DNA from: JAICMB01 sp035295125
GTDB lineage: Bacteria; Acidobacteriota; Terriglobia; Bryobacterales; Bryobacteraceae
DNA: 64,000 bases
Assembly: GCA_035295125.1 (NCBI GenBank)
Contig: DATGJP010000075.1
Span: 62,001 to 126,000 of the forward strand
Reading direction: 5' to 3'
The first letter of the stretch is position 1; each line of letters begins with the position of its first letter. The notes beneath the pieces were generated by a model. It was given only the letters and a program-made list of their open reading frames with translations, made no database searches and had not been told where the DNA came from. Shown piece by piece: positions 1 through 9,427 of this stretch. The translations under genes and the position numbers were made by a program.

Positions 1-2769
1 TGCACGCTGCCGATGCAGTTCCGGGTGGATGGGGGTGGCAAAGAACTGGAGCGCTCGCTCGACGGGCTGTGCCGGCGCGCATCGCTGGCTATCAAGTCGA
101 GGTATACGTTGCTGATTCTGTCGGATCGGGGAACCGACGAGGAGTATGCGCCGATCCCCAGTTTGCTGGCGCTGACCGCGGTTCACAATCACCTGGTTCG
201 GGAGGGAACTCGGACGCAGGTGGCCTTGATTATAGAATCGGGCGAGCCGCGAGAAGTGATGCATTTCTCTCTTCTGATCGGCTACGGCGCCAGCGCGGTG
301 AATCCATACCTGGCGATCGAGACGCTCGAAGACATGGCGCTGCGCGGGCGTCTGGGGCCGAGCATCACGTTTGAAACCGCGCTGCGGAATTACAAGAAAG
401 CCGTCAACAAGGGCCTGCTGAAGGTCTTTTCGAAGATGGGCATCTCGACGCTGCAGAGCTATCGCGGCGCGCAGATTTTCGAGGCGATCGGGCTGAACAA
501 GGGGCTGGTGGATCGCTATTTCACCGGCACGCAATCCCGCATAGAGGGCGTCGGGCTCGACGTGCTGGCTCGCGAGGCGAAGGTGAAACACGATTACGCC
601 TTGCGCGCATTGAAGGAGTCGGACACCGAACTTGAAGTTGGAGGAAATTATCAATACCGCGTCCGCGGCGAGTATCACCTGCTGAATCCGCAGACCGTCA
701 GCAAAATGCAGCACGCGGTTCGACAGCAGAACTTCGCCACGTTCCAGGAATACACGAAGCTCATCAACGACCAGAGCAAACAGCTTTGCACGCTGCGCGG
801 CCTGATGGAGCTTAAGCCGGCGGCGAAGCCGATACCGCTTGAGGAAGTCGAGCCGGCGAGCGAGATCGTGAAGCGATTTGCGACCGGCGCGATGTCGTTT
901 GGGTCGATCAGTAAAGAGGCGCATGAGACGCTAGCCATCGCCATGAACCGCATTGGCGGCCGTTCGAACACGGGTGAGGGCGGGGAAGACGAGGCTCGTT
1001 TCCAGCGCGATCCGAATGGCGATTGGCGGCGCAGCGCGATTAAGCAGGTGGCGTCGGGGAGGTTCGGCGTCACGACGAACTACCTGGTTAACGCCGACGA
1101 ACTGCAGATCAAGATCGCGCAGGGTGCGAAGCCCGGTGAAGGCGGCCAGTTGCCGGGCCACAAGGTGGACGAAGTGATCGCTCGCGTGCGGCATTCCATC
1201 GCCGGTGTGCCTTTGATTTCGCCGCCGCCACATCACGATATTTATTCCATCGAAGACTTGTCGCAGTTGATTTACGACCTCAAGAACGTCAGTCCGTCGG
1301 CGCGCATTTCGGTGAAGTTGGTGGCGGAAGTCGGCGTCGGCACCGTGGCTGCGGGTGTCGCCAAGGCGCATGCCGACCTGGTGCTGATCAGCGGGTACGA
1401 CGGCGGAACGGGCGCGTCGCCTCTGACCTCCATCAAACATGCGGGTGCGCCCTGGGAATTGGGACTGGCGGAAACGCAGCAGGTGCTGGTGATGAACGAC
1501 CTGCGCAGCCGCATACGGGTGCAAACCGACGGCAAGCTCCAGACCGGACGCGACGTGGTGGTTGCGGCTTTGCTGGGCGCCGAAGAGTTCGGGTTTTCGA
1601 CGGCGCCGCTGGTCGCGCTGGGGTGCATCATGATGCGGAAATGCCACCTCAACACGTGTCCGGTCGGCATTGCCACGCAGAATCCGGAATTACGCAAGAA
1701 GTTCCAGGGGCAGCCTGAGCATGTCATCAACTACTTCTTCTTCGTTGCGGAAGAAGTGCGGCAGTTTATGGCGCAACTGGGGTTCCGCACCATGAATGAA
1801 ATGATCGGGCGTGTGGACCGCATCGAAATGCGGACCGCTATCGATCATTGGAAGGCGAAGGGGCTCGATTTCTCGTCGATTCTCTTCAATCCGCCAGTGC
1901 CGTCGCGCGTGAGCCGACGATGCACGATGCCGCAGGATCACGGGTTAAACCAGGCGCTCGATTCGAAGCTGATTGACCATGCGCGCGACGCACTCGAGAA
2001 CGGCACGCCGGTGGAATTCAAGATGCCGATCCGGAACATTCACCGCACCGTTGGTGCGATGCTCAGCGGCGAAATCGCGCGGCGGTATGGCTCGAAAGGC
2101 TTGCCGGACGACACGATCCGGTTCGAATTTAACGGGTCGGCGGGCCAGAGCTTTGGCGCGTTCCTGGCGAAAGGCGTGACGCTTACGCTCGAAGGCGATG
2201 CCAATGATTACGTTGGCAAGGGTCTGTCGGGCGGCCGGCTGATCGTCTATCCGCCGCGTGCCTCGGGCTTCCAGCCTGAGGAGAACATTCTTGTGGGCAA
2301 TGTCGTTCTTTATGGCGCGACGTCGGGCGAGGCGTTCTTTAATGGCATGGCAGGCGAACGGTTCGCGGTCCGGAATTCCGGCGCTACGGCGGTGGTCGAA
2401 GGCGTCGGCGATCACGGCTGCGAATACATGACCAAGGGCCTGGTGGTGGTGCTGGGGCGGACCGGTCGCAACTTTGCCGCGGGGATGACTGGCGGCTTTG
2501 CCTACGTGCTCGACGAGTATGGCGATTTTGCGCGAAGCCTCTGCAACCGGGGCGAAGTCGAGCTTGAACCTGTCTCTGATGCGCAGGACATCCGGCTCCT
2601 GGAGGACCTCATCCAAAAGCATTTTGAAGCGACCGGCAGCCCGCGAGCCAAGTGGATTCTGGAAAACTGGAGCGGCATGCTGCCGCGGTTCGTCAAGGTG
2701 TTTCCACACGAATACCGGCGCGTGCTGAAGCCTGTGGCGCGACCGGTGGCGGAGGTGGCCCATGGGTAA
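1..2769 (+). CDS. gltB: Glutamate synthase (NADPH) large subunit, 5' truncated by window edge
   Basis: The reading frame is open from base 1, so the start lies upstream and only about 920 C-terminal residues are visible, against roughly 1,500 in a full GltB. The segment covers the end of the central domain, the FMN/2-oxoglutarate synthase domain (GEGGEDEARF near residue 320) and the C-terminal beta-helix rich in glycine. The 3Fe-4S cluster cysteines are present as C-x5-C-x4-C in GCIMMRKCHLNTCPVG. The missing N-terminal part would hold the glutamine amidotransferase with its N-terminal Cys. The enzyme makes two glutamates from glutamine and 2-oxoglutarate in the cytoplasm. It overlaps gltD by 8 bases, indicating translational coupling. 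The family assignment is very secure. Confidence 0.97.
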   Translation, partial: CTLPMQFRVDGGGKELERSLDGLCRRASLAIKSRYTLLILSDRGTDEEYAPIPSLLALTAVHNHLVREGTRTQVALIIESGEPREVMHFSLLIGYGASAVNPYLAIETLEDMALRGRLGPSITFETALRNYKKAVNKGLLKVFSKMGISTLQSYRGAQIFEAIGLNKGLVDRYFTGTQSRIEGVGLDVLAREAKVKHDYALRALKESDTELEVGGNYQYRVRGEYHLLNPQTVSKMQHAVRQQNFATFQEYTKLINDQSKQLCTLRGLMELKPAAKPIPLEEVEPASEIVKRFATGAMSFGSISKEAHETLAIAMNRIGGRSNTGEGGEDEARFQRDPNGDWRRSAIKQVASGRFGVTTNYLVNADELQIKIAQGAKPGEGGQLPGHKVDEVIARVRHSIAGVPLISPPPHHDIYSIEDLSQLIYDLKNVSPSARISVKLVAEVGVGTVAAGVAKAHADLVLISGYDGGTGASPLTSIKHAGAPWELGLAETQQVLVMNDLRSRIRVQTDGKLQTGRDVVVAALLGAEEFGFSTAPLVALGCIMMRKCHLNTCPVGIATQNPELRKKFQGQPEHVINYFFFVAEEVRQFMAQLGFRTMNEMIGRVDRIEMRTAIDHWKAKGLDFSSILFNPPVPSRVSRRCTMPQDHGLNQALDSKLIDHARDALENGTPVEFKMPIRNIHRTVGAMLSGEIARRYGSKGLPDDTIRFEFNGSAGQSFGAFLAKGVTLTLEGDANDYVGKGLSGGRLIVYPPRASGFQPEENILVGNVVLYGATSGEAFFNGMAGERFAVRNSGATAVVEGVGDHGCEYMTKGLVVVLGRTGRNFAAGMTGGFAYVLDEYGDFARSLCNRGEVELEPVSDAQDIRLLEDLIQKHFEATGSPRAKWILENWSGMLPRFVKVFPHEYRRVLKPVARPVAEVAHG

Positions 2770-4177
2770 AACGACCGGTTTCCTGGAATACACGCGCGAG
2801 TTACCGCAGCGCCGGCCCGTCATTGAGCGGATCAACGACTGGTTTGAGGTTTATCGGGAATTCCCGGACGATAGCGTACGAACGCAAGGCGCGCGATGCA
2901 TGGACTGCGGCGTGCCGTTCTGCCATACGGGATGCCCATTAAACAACATCATTCCGGATTGGAACGATCTGGTGTATCGCGATCGCTGGCGCGAAGCCGT
3001 TCGCGTTTTGCACGCGACTAACAACTTTCCCGAGTTTACCGGCCGGATCTGCCCGGCTCCCTGCGAGGCGTCGTGTGTGCTCGGAATCAACGAACCTCCC
3101 GTGACGATCAAGCAGATTGAGAAGAGCATCATCGAGCATGCTTTCCGCGAGGGCTGGATCGAGCCGGAGCCCGCGGAGCACAAAACCGGGAAGACGGTGG
3201 CGGTGGTGGGATCGGGGCCTGCCGGTCTGGCGGCCGCTCAGCAACTCGCGCGGGCCGGTCATACCGTGACGGTATTCGAGAAGGCTGACCGGATCGGTGG
3301 CCTGCTCCGCTATGGCATTCCCGATTTCAAGATGGAGAAGGGAATTCTCGACCGCCGCATCGAGCAGATGAGAGCGGAGGGCGTGGAGTTTCACACGAAG
3401 TGCAACGTGGGCGAGTCGGTTATCGGGGCGGAACTGCGCACCCAGTTTGACGCGATTCTGATTGCAGCCGGCGCCGAAGCCCCGCGCGACCTCAGGGTGC
3501 AGGGCAGGGAACTGAAGGGCATTCACTTTGCCATGGAGTTTCTGCCCCAGCAGAACAAGAAGTGCGCCGGCGATTACGTGCCGAACCAGATTCTGGCTAC
3601 GGGTAAGCGGGTGGTGATCATTGGAGGGGGCGATACAGGCGCCGATTGCCTCGGGACGTCTCATCGACAGAAGGCGGCATCCGTGCACCAGTTCGAGATT
3701 CTTCCCATGCCGCCCGCCGATCGCGCACCGGAGACTCCGTGGCCGCTGTGGCCTCTGCAATTGCGCTCTGAAAGCTCGCACGAAGAGGGTGGCCAGCGGG
3801 ATTGGAGCATCTCGACGATGCACTTCAGCGGGGACGAGAACGGAAACGTGAAGAAGCTGCATGCGGTGCGTGTGGGTCCGGCGCCGAAGTTCGAACCTCT
3901 GGCGGGTTCGGAGTTCACGATAGACGTTGACCTGGTATTGCTGGCAATGGGTTTCACCGGGCCGGTTCGGGCAGGTCTGGTCGAACAACTCGGGGTGAGT
4001 CTGGACGCTCGCGGCAACGTGGCTACCGATGGAAACTATATGTCGTCGGTGCCCGGCGTGTTCGCGGCCGGCGACGCCCGCCGCGGTCAATCCCTGGTGG
4101 TGTGGGCGATTGCCGAAGGCCGTCAGGCGGCGGCAGGAGTGGATAAGTTCCTGCGGGCTTCGGAGTCGATACAGTAG
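2762..4177 (+). CDS. gltD: Glutamate synthase small subunit
   Basis: The 471-residue product has the usual GltD length. Near the N-terminus it carries the two cysteine groups for 4Fe-4S clusters (CMDCGVPFCHTGCP and CPAPCEASC). It then has an FAD-binding Rossmann motif (VVGSGPAGLAAA, about residue 148) and an NADPH-binding motif (IIGGGDTGADC, about residue 285). It passes electrons from NADPH to GltB. The ATG lies inside the last codons of gltB, so the two are one operon. The only following gene, on the other strand, is the PIN toxin, which ends seven bases downstream. Confidence 0.97.
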   Translation: MGKTTGFLEYTRELPQRRPVIERINDWFEVYREFPDDSVRTQGARCMDCGVPFCHTGCPLNNIIPDWNDLVYRDRWREAVRVLHATNNFPEFTGRICPAPCEASCVLGINEPPVTIKQIEKSIIEHAFREGWIEPEPAEHKTGKTVAVVGSGPAGLAAAQQLARAGHTVTVFEKADRIGGLLRYGIPDFKMEKGILDRRIEQMRAEGVEFHTKCNVGESVIGAELRTQFDAILIAAGAEAPRDLRVQGRELKGIHFAMEFLPQQNKKCAGDYVPNQILATGKRVVIIGGGDTGADCLGTSHRQKAASVHQFEILPMPPADRAPETPWPLWPLQLRSESSHEEGGQRDWSISTMHFSGDENGNVKKLHAVRVGPAPKFEPLAGSEFTIDVDLVLLAMGFTGPVRAGLVEQLGVSLDARGNVATDGNYMSSVPGVFAAGDARRGQSLVVWAIAEGRQAAAGVDKFLRASESIQ

Positions 4178-4183
4178 GCGAAA

Positions 4184-4612
4184 CTAGAGATAGTCGAAAT
4201 CCAGATCGCCGATGAACTGGATTCCGCGCACCACGAGCCGCTTTGACAAGTGTCGATCGTTTGTCAGAAACAGGTCCACTTTAGCTTCCGCGGCGCAAGC
4301 CAGTTGGATCGCGTCGGCCGGCGCCACGCTCCGGTTGGCCCGGATAGACGCGAAATGCTCCGCCGTTTGTTCCGTAAACGATAACACCTGGACATAAGGA
4401 GAGCGAATCGCCGCGCGATAGCGACCCGCGATGTGAGCATCGTTGCGGGCCGAGGGGCCGGACAATAATTCTCCGAGCGTGAAGGCGCTGGTGCAAAGTT
4501 GATCGCCGCGATCGATCATACGGCTGCGTATCTCCTTAACGCGTCCGGCAAACAGCGGATGATCTTCCAGCAGATACACGAAGAGCATCGTGTCCCAGAA
4601 AACCAGGCTCAT
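4184..4612 (-). CDS. PIN-domain ribonuclease toxin, VapC-like
   Basis: The 142-residue protein has the PIN-domain acidic set: Asp in FWDTMLFVY, Glu in TLGELLSG, Asp in APADAIQLA and Asp in LTNDRHL. VapC proteins of this type cleave RNA, often initiator tRNA or rRNA, until bound by a cognate antitoxin. A longer frame exists upstream, but the ATG at 4612 was chosen because it overlaps the stop codon of the preceding minus-strand gene in the pattern ATGA and starts exactly at the PIN fold. That coupling, with the partner gene upstream, is the normal toxin-antitoxin layout. Its own substrate cannot be read from sequence. Confidence 0.85.
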   Translation of the reverse strand: MSLVFWDTMLFVYLLEDHPLFAGRVKEIRSRMIDRGDQLCTSAFTLGELLSGPSARNDAHIAGRYRAAIRSPYVQVLSFTEQTAEHFASIRANRSVAPADAIQLACAAEAKVDLFLTNDRHLSKRLVVRGIQFIGDLDFDYL

Positions 4613-5148
4613 ACTGCCTTCTTTCGCCGCGTTTCGCGAGTTGGTGCTATTCCATGCCAGTTCTCTCGAAGCTCTCCGATGAACTTCTCGCCCCCGCCCA
4701 GCGATTCCCAAATCTCCTTGCCGACGCCTGCTAGTGACAGGATCGGGTCGTCTTCTTCGGATGGAACTGGAGTTGGAGCGTAGGCGGACTCGTACCAATC
4801 GATAAGCGGCCGGTACTTTGGCGGCAGCAGTTCGCGTTGTGGCGCGAGTTTGCCAGTGTGCCGGCCTGGGTGAGACTGGTCGCCAGACTTGTAAAGACGA
4901 TACGTGCCATCGGAGTTGCGAAAAAGTTTGCGGTGCTTGCCTGGGTCGGGCTTCTTGTTAGCCACGCAGTGACTCGTTATATGCGAGCGTACGGCGGAAT
5001 CGGTGAAGCCATGTTCCGGCTCGATCTCATAAACCTTCCGCCGGATTTCTTCATGGGGAAAGCCCGTTCGACCGGGATCACGTTGCGTGAGAAGTGCAGT
5101 TGCAACCCAGATCAAATCGGCGCAATTCATGATAATCATGATAATCAT
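4609..5148 (-). CDS. Putative winged-helix partner (antitoxin candidate) of the PIN toxin
   Basis: The product has about 179 residues and overlaps the PIN gene by four bases. The N-terminal half (TGFPHEEIRRKVYEI, then SAVRSHITSHCVANKK and KLFRNSDGTYRLYKSGD) looks like a winged-helix fold of the DUF7669 type, which I recognise only by pattern. The C-terminal tail is acidic and would suit toxin binding. Three in-frame ATG codons lie nine bases apart at 5148, 5139 and 5130. The first has AAGGGAG seven bases upstream and is preferred. It is much larger than usual VapB antitoxins (about 80 residues) and shows no AbrB, MetJ or Phd/YefM signature. Antitoxin function is inferred from position only. 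Confidence 0.6.
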   Translation of the reverse strand: MIIMIIMNCADLIWVATALLTQRDPGRTGFPHEEIRRKVYEIEPEHGFTDSAVRSHITSHCVANKKPDPGKHRKLFRNSDGTYRLYKSGDQSHPGRHTGKLAPQRELLPPKYRPLIDWYESAYAPTPVPSEEDDPILSLAGVGKEIWESLGGGEKFIGELRENWHGIAPTRETRRKKAV

Positions 5149-5154
5149 GATTAT
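5129..5154. repeat. ATGATAATC tandem repeat over the antitoxin-candidate start
   Basis: The nine-base unit ATGATAATC is repeated nearly three times. On the minus strand each unit supplies an in-frame ATG for the 4609-5148 gene, so gaining or losing a unit would only shift the start by three residues. The tract also lies in the short space between this gene and divergent metH, where their promoters must sit. Confidence 0.7.
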
Positions 5155-5194
5155 GCTCCCTTGCAAGCTCTGACCGGTTACACTGAAAAGGCAG

Positions 5195-8100
5195 ATGAAC
5201 GAACGCCAACAAGCTTTGCTGGACGCTTTGGAGAGCCGCATTTTGGTGCTCGACGGCGCTATGGGCACGATGATCCAGCGGCAAAACCTGACTGCGGACG
5301 ATTTCGGAGGAGCCGCGCTGGAGGGGTGCAATGACAACCTGGTGCTGACCCGGCCGGACGTCATTCTGGACATCCATCGCGCGTATCTGGAAGCGGGCGC
5401 CGATATCGTCGAGACGGATACATTCAACGCTCACGAAGTCTCGCTGAACGAGTACGACATCGGCTTCAAGTGCGCCGAAATCAATCGCGAGGCGGCGAGA
5501 ATTGCGCGCCAGGCAGCCGACGAGTTTTCGGTCCCTGGGAAGCTGAGGTTCGTCGCGGGTTCGATGGGGCCTACGACGCGGTCGGTGACGGTCACGCGCA
5601 ATGTGACCTTCGAGCAGATGAAGGCGGGCTACTACACTCAGGCCAAAGGACTGATTGAGGGCGGCGCCGACTTTCTGGTTATTGAAACGGCCCAGGACAC
5701 GCGGAACATCAAGGCCGCGCTACTGGCGATTCAAGAGCTCGAAAAGGAGTTGGGGCACCCGATTCTCAAGTCCGTGTCGGGGACCATCGAGCCGATGGGC
5801 ACGATGCTTGCGGGTCAGACCGCCGATGCGCTTTATTCGTCCATCGCACACGCGAGTTTGCTTTCCGTGGGATTGAACTGCGCCACGGGTCCGGAGTTCA
5901 TGACGGACCACATCCGCACGCTGCACGAGATGGCTTCGACGCGGACTTCGTGCTATCCGAATGCCGGGCTCCCGAACGAAGACGGCAAGTATCTCGAGAC
6001 GCCGGAGTCTCTCGCGGCGCAACTGGAGCGGTTCGTCGAGAACGGCTGGCTGAACATGGTCGGGGGGTGCTGCGGCACGACGCCCGATCACATTCGCGCC
6101 ATCGCGGAGATGGTCGCGGGCAAGACGCCGCGGGCCCTGAAGCCTCCCTCGCATCGGGCCTTCTATTCCGGGATTGAACTGGTGGAGGCGGAAGACAGCA
6201 ATCGTCCGCTAATCGTCGGCGAACGCACCAACGTTATCGGTTCGCGGCTCTTCAAGAACATGGTGGCGGAGGAGAAGTGGGAGGAGGCGTCCGAAATCGC
6301 GCGCTGGCAGATCCGGAACGGCGCGCATATCGTCGATGTCTGCCTGCAGTCGAGCGATCGAGAGGAGATGAGGGACATCCCGCCGTTTTACGAGAAGCTC
6401 ATTCGTAAGGCGAAGGCACCGATAATGATCGACACCACCGATCCGATCGCGGTGGAACTGGCGCTCACTTATTGCCAGGGCAAGTCAATCATCAACTCCA
6501 TCAACCTGGAGGACGGAGAGGAGAAGTTCGAGCGCCTGTGTCCGATCGCGAAGGCGTACGGGGCGGCACTGATCGTCGGCACGATTGACGAGGACAAGGT
6601 TCAAGCGCAGGCGTTCACGCGGGAGCGCAAGCTGGAGGTGGCGCAGCGTTCCGTGGCGTTGTTGACGGAGAAATACGGAATCCCGGCGGAAGACATTATC
6701 ATCGATCCACTGGTTTTTCCATGCGCGACCGGCGATGAGAACTACATCGGCGGGGCAGTGGAGACGATTGAGGCCATTCGTCTTGTAAAAGAGAAGATCC
6801 CGTTCGTCAAGACGGTACTCGGGATTTCGAACATCTCGTTTGGCCTGCCGGCGGCGGCACGCGAGGTGGTCAATTCGGTCTTCCTGTATTACTGCACGAA
6901 AGCCGGGCTCGACCTCGCCATCGTCAACTCGGAAAAGCTGGAACGATTCGCATCGATTCCAATCGAGGAGCGGCGGCTGGCTGAGAATCTGTTGTTCAAC
7001 ACACCACCGGCCGAAGTTCCGGCTCCGGAGGACTGGCGCCAGCAGACACGTGAGCAGAAGATCGCGATCAATCAGTTTCATATCGCCGGGATCACCGATC
7101 ACTTTCGCAAGACGGGCAGGAAGGAGAAGAAGAAGGCTGACGACCTTCCTTTGGACGAGCGCCTGGCGAATTACATCATCGAAGGCACGAAGGACGGTCT
7201 GGTTCCCGACCTGGACCGCAAACTGGCGGAAGGCGCTGCTCCACTAGACGTTATCAATGGTCCGCTGATGGCGGGGATGACCGAAGTCGGCCGGTTGTTT
7301 AACAACAATGAACTGATCGTTGCGGAGGTGCTGCAGTCCGCGGAATCGATGAAGGCTGCCGTGAACCACCTCGAGCAGTTCATGGAGAAGAGTGAGACGG
7401 CGGCGCGCGGCAAGATCGTACTCGCGACGGTGAAGGGCGACGTCCACGACATTGGCAAAAACCTGGTTGAGATCATCCTTTCCAACAATGGCTATACGGT
7501 GGTGAACCTGGGAATCAAGGTGCCGCCGGAGGACCTTATTCGGGCGTACGAGGAACACAAGCCGGACGCGATCGGCCTATCGGGCCTGCTGGTGAAAAGC
7601 ACGCAGCAGATGGTGATCACCGGCGGCGACTTGCGGGCACACGGGATAAGATTGCCATTGCTGGTGGGCGGCGCGGCGCTTTCTGAAAAGTTTACGGCGA
7701 CGAAGATCGCGCCCAGCTACGGCTCGCCGACGTTTTACGCGAAAGACGCCATGACGGGTCTGCGGTTGATGAACGAGATCATGGACCCGGCGACTCGCGC
7801 GCAGGTGTTGCAGGCGCACACGCATTTGGAGGCGCCAGCGGTGGTTCCGGTCGTCACCGCGACAGTCGGTCCACGGCAGACACGCCGCAGCCCGAAGGTA
7901 CGGACTGAAATTCCGATTCCGGCCGCGCCTTATCTCGACCGGAGAGTCCGCAGCATTCCGAACCTGGTAGAGATCTGGAGCTACATCAATCCGTTCATGC
8001 TCTACGGCAAGAATCTCGGGTTCAAGGGGAATTTCGAGAAGCTTCTGCAGGATCGGGGCGAGAAGGCGATTGAGCTGTTCCACCGCGTTGAAGACGTGAA

Positions 8101-8731
8101 GAAGTGGGCTGCGGAATTCATGAAGCCGAAGGCCGTGTGGCAGTTCTTCGAGACGGAGCGGGACGGCAATTCCATCCACTTCTTTGCGCCAGGCGCGACC
8201 AGCCCGCTGCATACGTTCCATTTCGATCGGCAGGCCAAGTCCGATGGTTTGTGCCTGAGCGACTACGTGCTGGATCCGACAGAGAGCGCGCGCGACCATG
8301 TTGCTCTCTTCGTAGTGACGGCGGGTGGAGGCATTCGCGAGCATGCCGAAGAAGCGAAGCAGGATGGTGAATACTTCAAGTCCATCGCGCTGCTGGCATT
8401 GTCGACGGAGACCGCGGAAGGAGCGGCCGAGTGGCTGCATCGGCGCATTCGCGAGGACTGGGGCTTCCCCGACCCGCCTACCATGACGATGCAGGAGCGC
8501 TTTACCTCGCGGTACCGAGGCAAGCGCTATAGCTTCGGCTACCCGGCGTGTCCGAATATGGAGGACCAGCAGGGCATCTGGAAGCTGATTCATCCAGAAG
8601 AGATCGGTGTTCTTCTCACGGAGGGGATGATGATGGAGCCCGAGGCCAGTGTCAGCGCGCTGGTTTTCCATCATCCCGATTGCGTGTACTTCACGGCAAG
8701 TGAAGCTGCGCAAAGCGGCGCGGCGGACTGA
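5195..8731 (+). CDS. metH: Cobalamin-dependent methionine synthase
   Basis: At 1,178 residues this is a full-length four-module MetH. Module 1 binds homocysteine through zinc cysteines (GLNCATG and GGCCGTTPDH, about residues 225-300). Module 2 is the methyltetrahydrofolate-binding pterin domain (GERTNVIGS, about residue 340). Module 3 binds cobalamin (GDVHDIGKN, about residue 750). Module 4 is the S-adenosylmethionine-dependent reactivation domain (RYSFGYPACP near residue 1110). The start has AAAAGG a few bases upstream. No cobalamin riboswitch is visible in the short leader, unlike the cobalamin operon at 35,564-47,699 whose product this enzyme needs. Confidence 0.98.
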   Translation: MNERQQALLDALESRILVLDGAMGTMIQRQNLTADDFGGAALEGCNDNLVLTRPDVILDIHRAYLEAGADIVETDTFNAHEVSLNEYDIGFKCAEINREAARIARQAADEFSVPGKLRFVAGSMGPTTRSVTVTRNVTFEQMKAGYYTQAKGLIEGGADFLVIETAQDTRNIKAALLAIQELEKELGHPILKSVSGTIEPMGTMLAGQTADALYSSIAHASLLSVGLNCATGPEFMTDHIRTLHEMASTRTSCYPNAGLPNEDGKYLETPESLAAQLERFVENGWLNMVGGCCGTTPDHIRAIAEMVAGKTPRALKPPSHRAFYSGIELVEAEDSNRPLIVGERTNVIGSRLFKNMVAEEKWEEASEIARWQIRNGAHIVDVCLQSSDREEMRDIPPFYEKLIRKAKAPIMIDTTDPIAVELALTYCQGKSIINSINLEDGEEKFERLCPIAKAYGAALIVGTIDEDKVQAQAFTRERKLEVAQRSVALLTEKYGIPAEDIIIDPLVFPCATGDENYIGGAVETIEAIRLVKEKIPFVKTVLGISNISFGLPAAAREVVNSVFLYYCTKAGLDLAIVNSEKLERFASIPIEERRLAENLLFNTPPAEVPAPEDWRQQTREQKIAINQFHIAGITDHFRKTGRKEKKKADDLPLDERLANYIIEGTKDGLVPDLDRKLAEGAAPLDVINGPLMAGMTEVGRLFNNNELIVAEVLQSAESMKAAVNHLEQFMEKSETAARGKIVLATVKGDVHDIGKNLVEIILSNNGYTVVNLGIKVPPEDLIRAYEEHKPDAIGLSGLLVKSTQQMVITGGDLRAHGIRLPLLVGGAALSEKFTATKIAPSYGSPTFYAKDAMTGLRLMNEIMDPATRAQVLQAHTHLEAPAVVPVVTATVGPRQTRRSPKVRTEIPIPAAPYLDRRVRSIPNLVEIWSYINPFMLYGKNLGFKGNFEKLLQDRGEKAIELFHRVEDVKKWAAEFMKPKAVWQFFETERDGNSIHFFAPGATSPLHTFHFDRQAKSDGLCLSDYVLDPTESARDHVALFVVTAGGGIREHAEEAKQDGEYFKSIALLALSTETAEGAAEWLHRRIREDWGFPDPPTMTMQERFTSRYRGKRYSFGYPACPNMEDQQGIWKLIHPEEIGVLLTEGMMMEPEASVSALVFHHPDCVYFTASEAAQSGAAD

Positions 8732-8740
8732 TCGGCCGAC

Positions 8741-9427
8741 GTGATCAACCTGGCGAACGTCAGCAAGGCGTACGAAGGGAAGCGGCGCGTGACGGCGCTT
8801 CAGTCGGTCGACATCGATATTCAGCGCGGCGAAATGGTTTCGATTGTCGGTCCGTCGGGCTCCGGCAAGTCCACGCTGCTGAATCTCATTGGCGGACTCG
8901 ACCATCCGACCAATGGCGAGATCACGATCGACGGCGCGCGTCTCAGCGGCCTCTCGGACGACGAACTCACGCGCGTGAGGCGGGACAAGATCGGGTTCAT
9001 CTTTCAGTTTTTCAACCTGCTTCCGACGCTGTCATGTCTGGAGAATGTCGCTATTCCGCTGCACCTGCGCGGTTGGCCGCGGAAGAAGACTGAAGAGCGG
9101 GCGCGGGAGCTGCTCAACCTCGTACAACTCGGACATCGGATCGAGCATCTTCCGGATGAGCTTTCCGGCGGCGAGCGCCAGCGCGTCGCAATTGCCAGGG
9201 CGCTGTCGGTTTACCCGCCGATTCTGCTGGCCGACGAGCCGACAGGCAATCTGGACACCCACACCGGCGACGAGATTCTCGGACTGATTCGCGATCTGCA
9301 CCAGCGGCTCAACTCCACGGTTCTGATTGTGACCCATGACCGCGGAGTTGCCGAAAGCTGCCCGCGCGTAATTGCGCTTCGCGATGGGCAGGTCGTCGAA
9401 GATCGGGTGGGAGTGAACGCGGCGTGA
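8741..9427 (+). CDS. ABC transporter ATP-binding protein, LolD/MacB type
   Basis: The 228-residue protein has Walker A (GPSGSGKST), the signature LSGGERQRVAIARAL, Walker B (ILLADEPTGNLD) and the switch histidine (VTHD). The DEPTGNLD motif is typical of the LolD/MacB/FtsE group that powers FtsX-fold permeases. Translation probably starts at GTG 8741, nine bases after metH. Its stop overlaps the permease start in the pattern GTGA. Together with the next three genes it probably forms an envelope transport or lipoprotein-release system. The cargo is unknown. Confidence 0.92.
   Translation: MINLANVSKAYEGKRRVTALQSVDIDIQRGEMVSIVGPSGSGKSTLLNLIGGLDHPTNGEITIDGARLSGLSDDELTRVRRDKIGFIFQFFNLLPTLSCLENVAIPLHLRGWPRKKTEERARELLNLVQLGHRIEHLPDELSGGERQRVAIARALSVYPPILLADEPTGNLDTHTGDEILGLIRDLHQRLNSTVLIVTHDRGVAESCPRVIALRDGQVVEDRVGVNAA

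Noticed and set aside
931..1647. Long antisense frame within gltB, and similar antisense frames in most large genes
   Set aside because: High GC leaves long open antisense frames. They have no start signal, no recognisable domain and are Arg/His-rich in the way of shadow translations.
5149..5194. Riboswitch upstream of metH
   Set aside because: The space between the divergent genes is too short and has no conserved cobalamin or S-adenosylmethionine riboswitch core.
4609..5427. Longer version of the PIN partner gene starting within metH
   Set aside because: The N-terminal about 93 residues are antisense to metH, and a good ribosome-binding site precedes the ATG at 5148.
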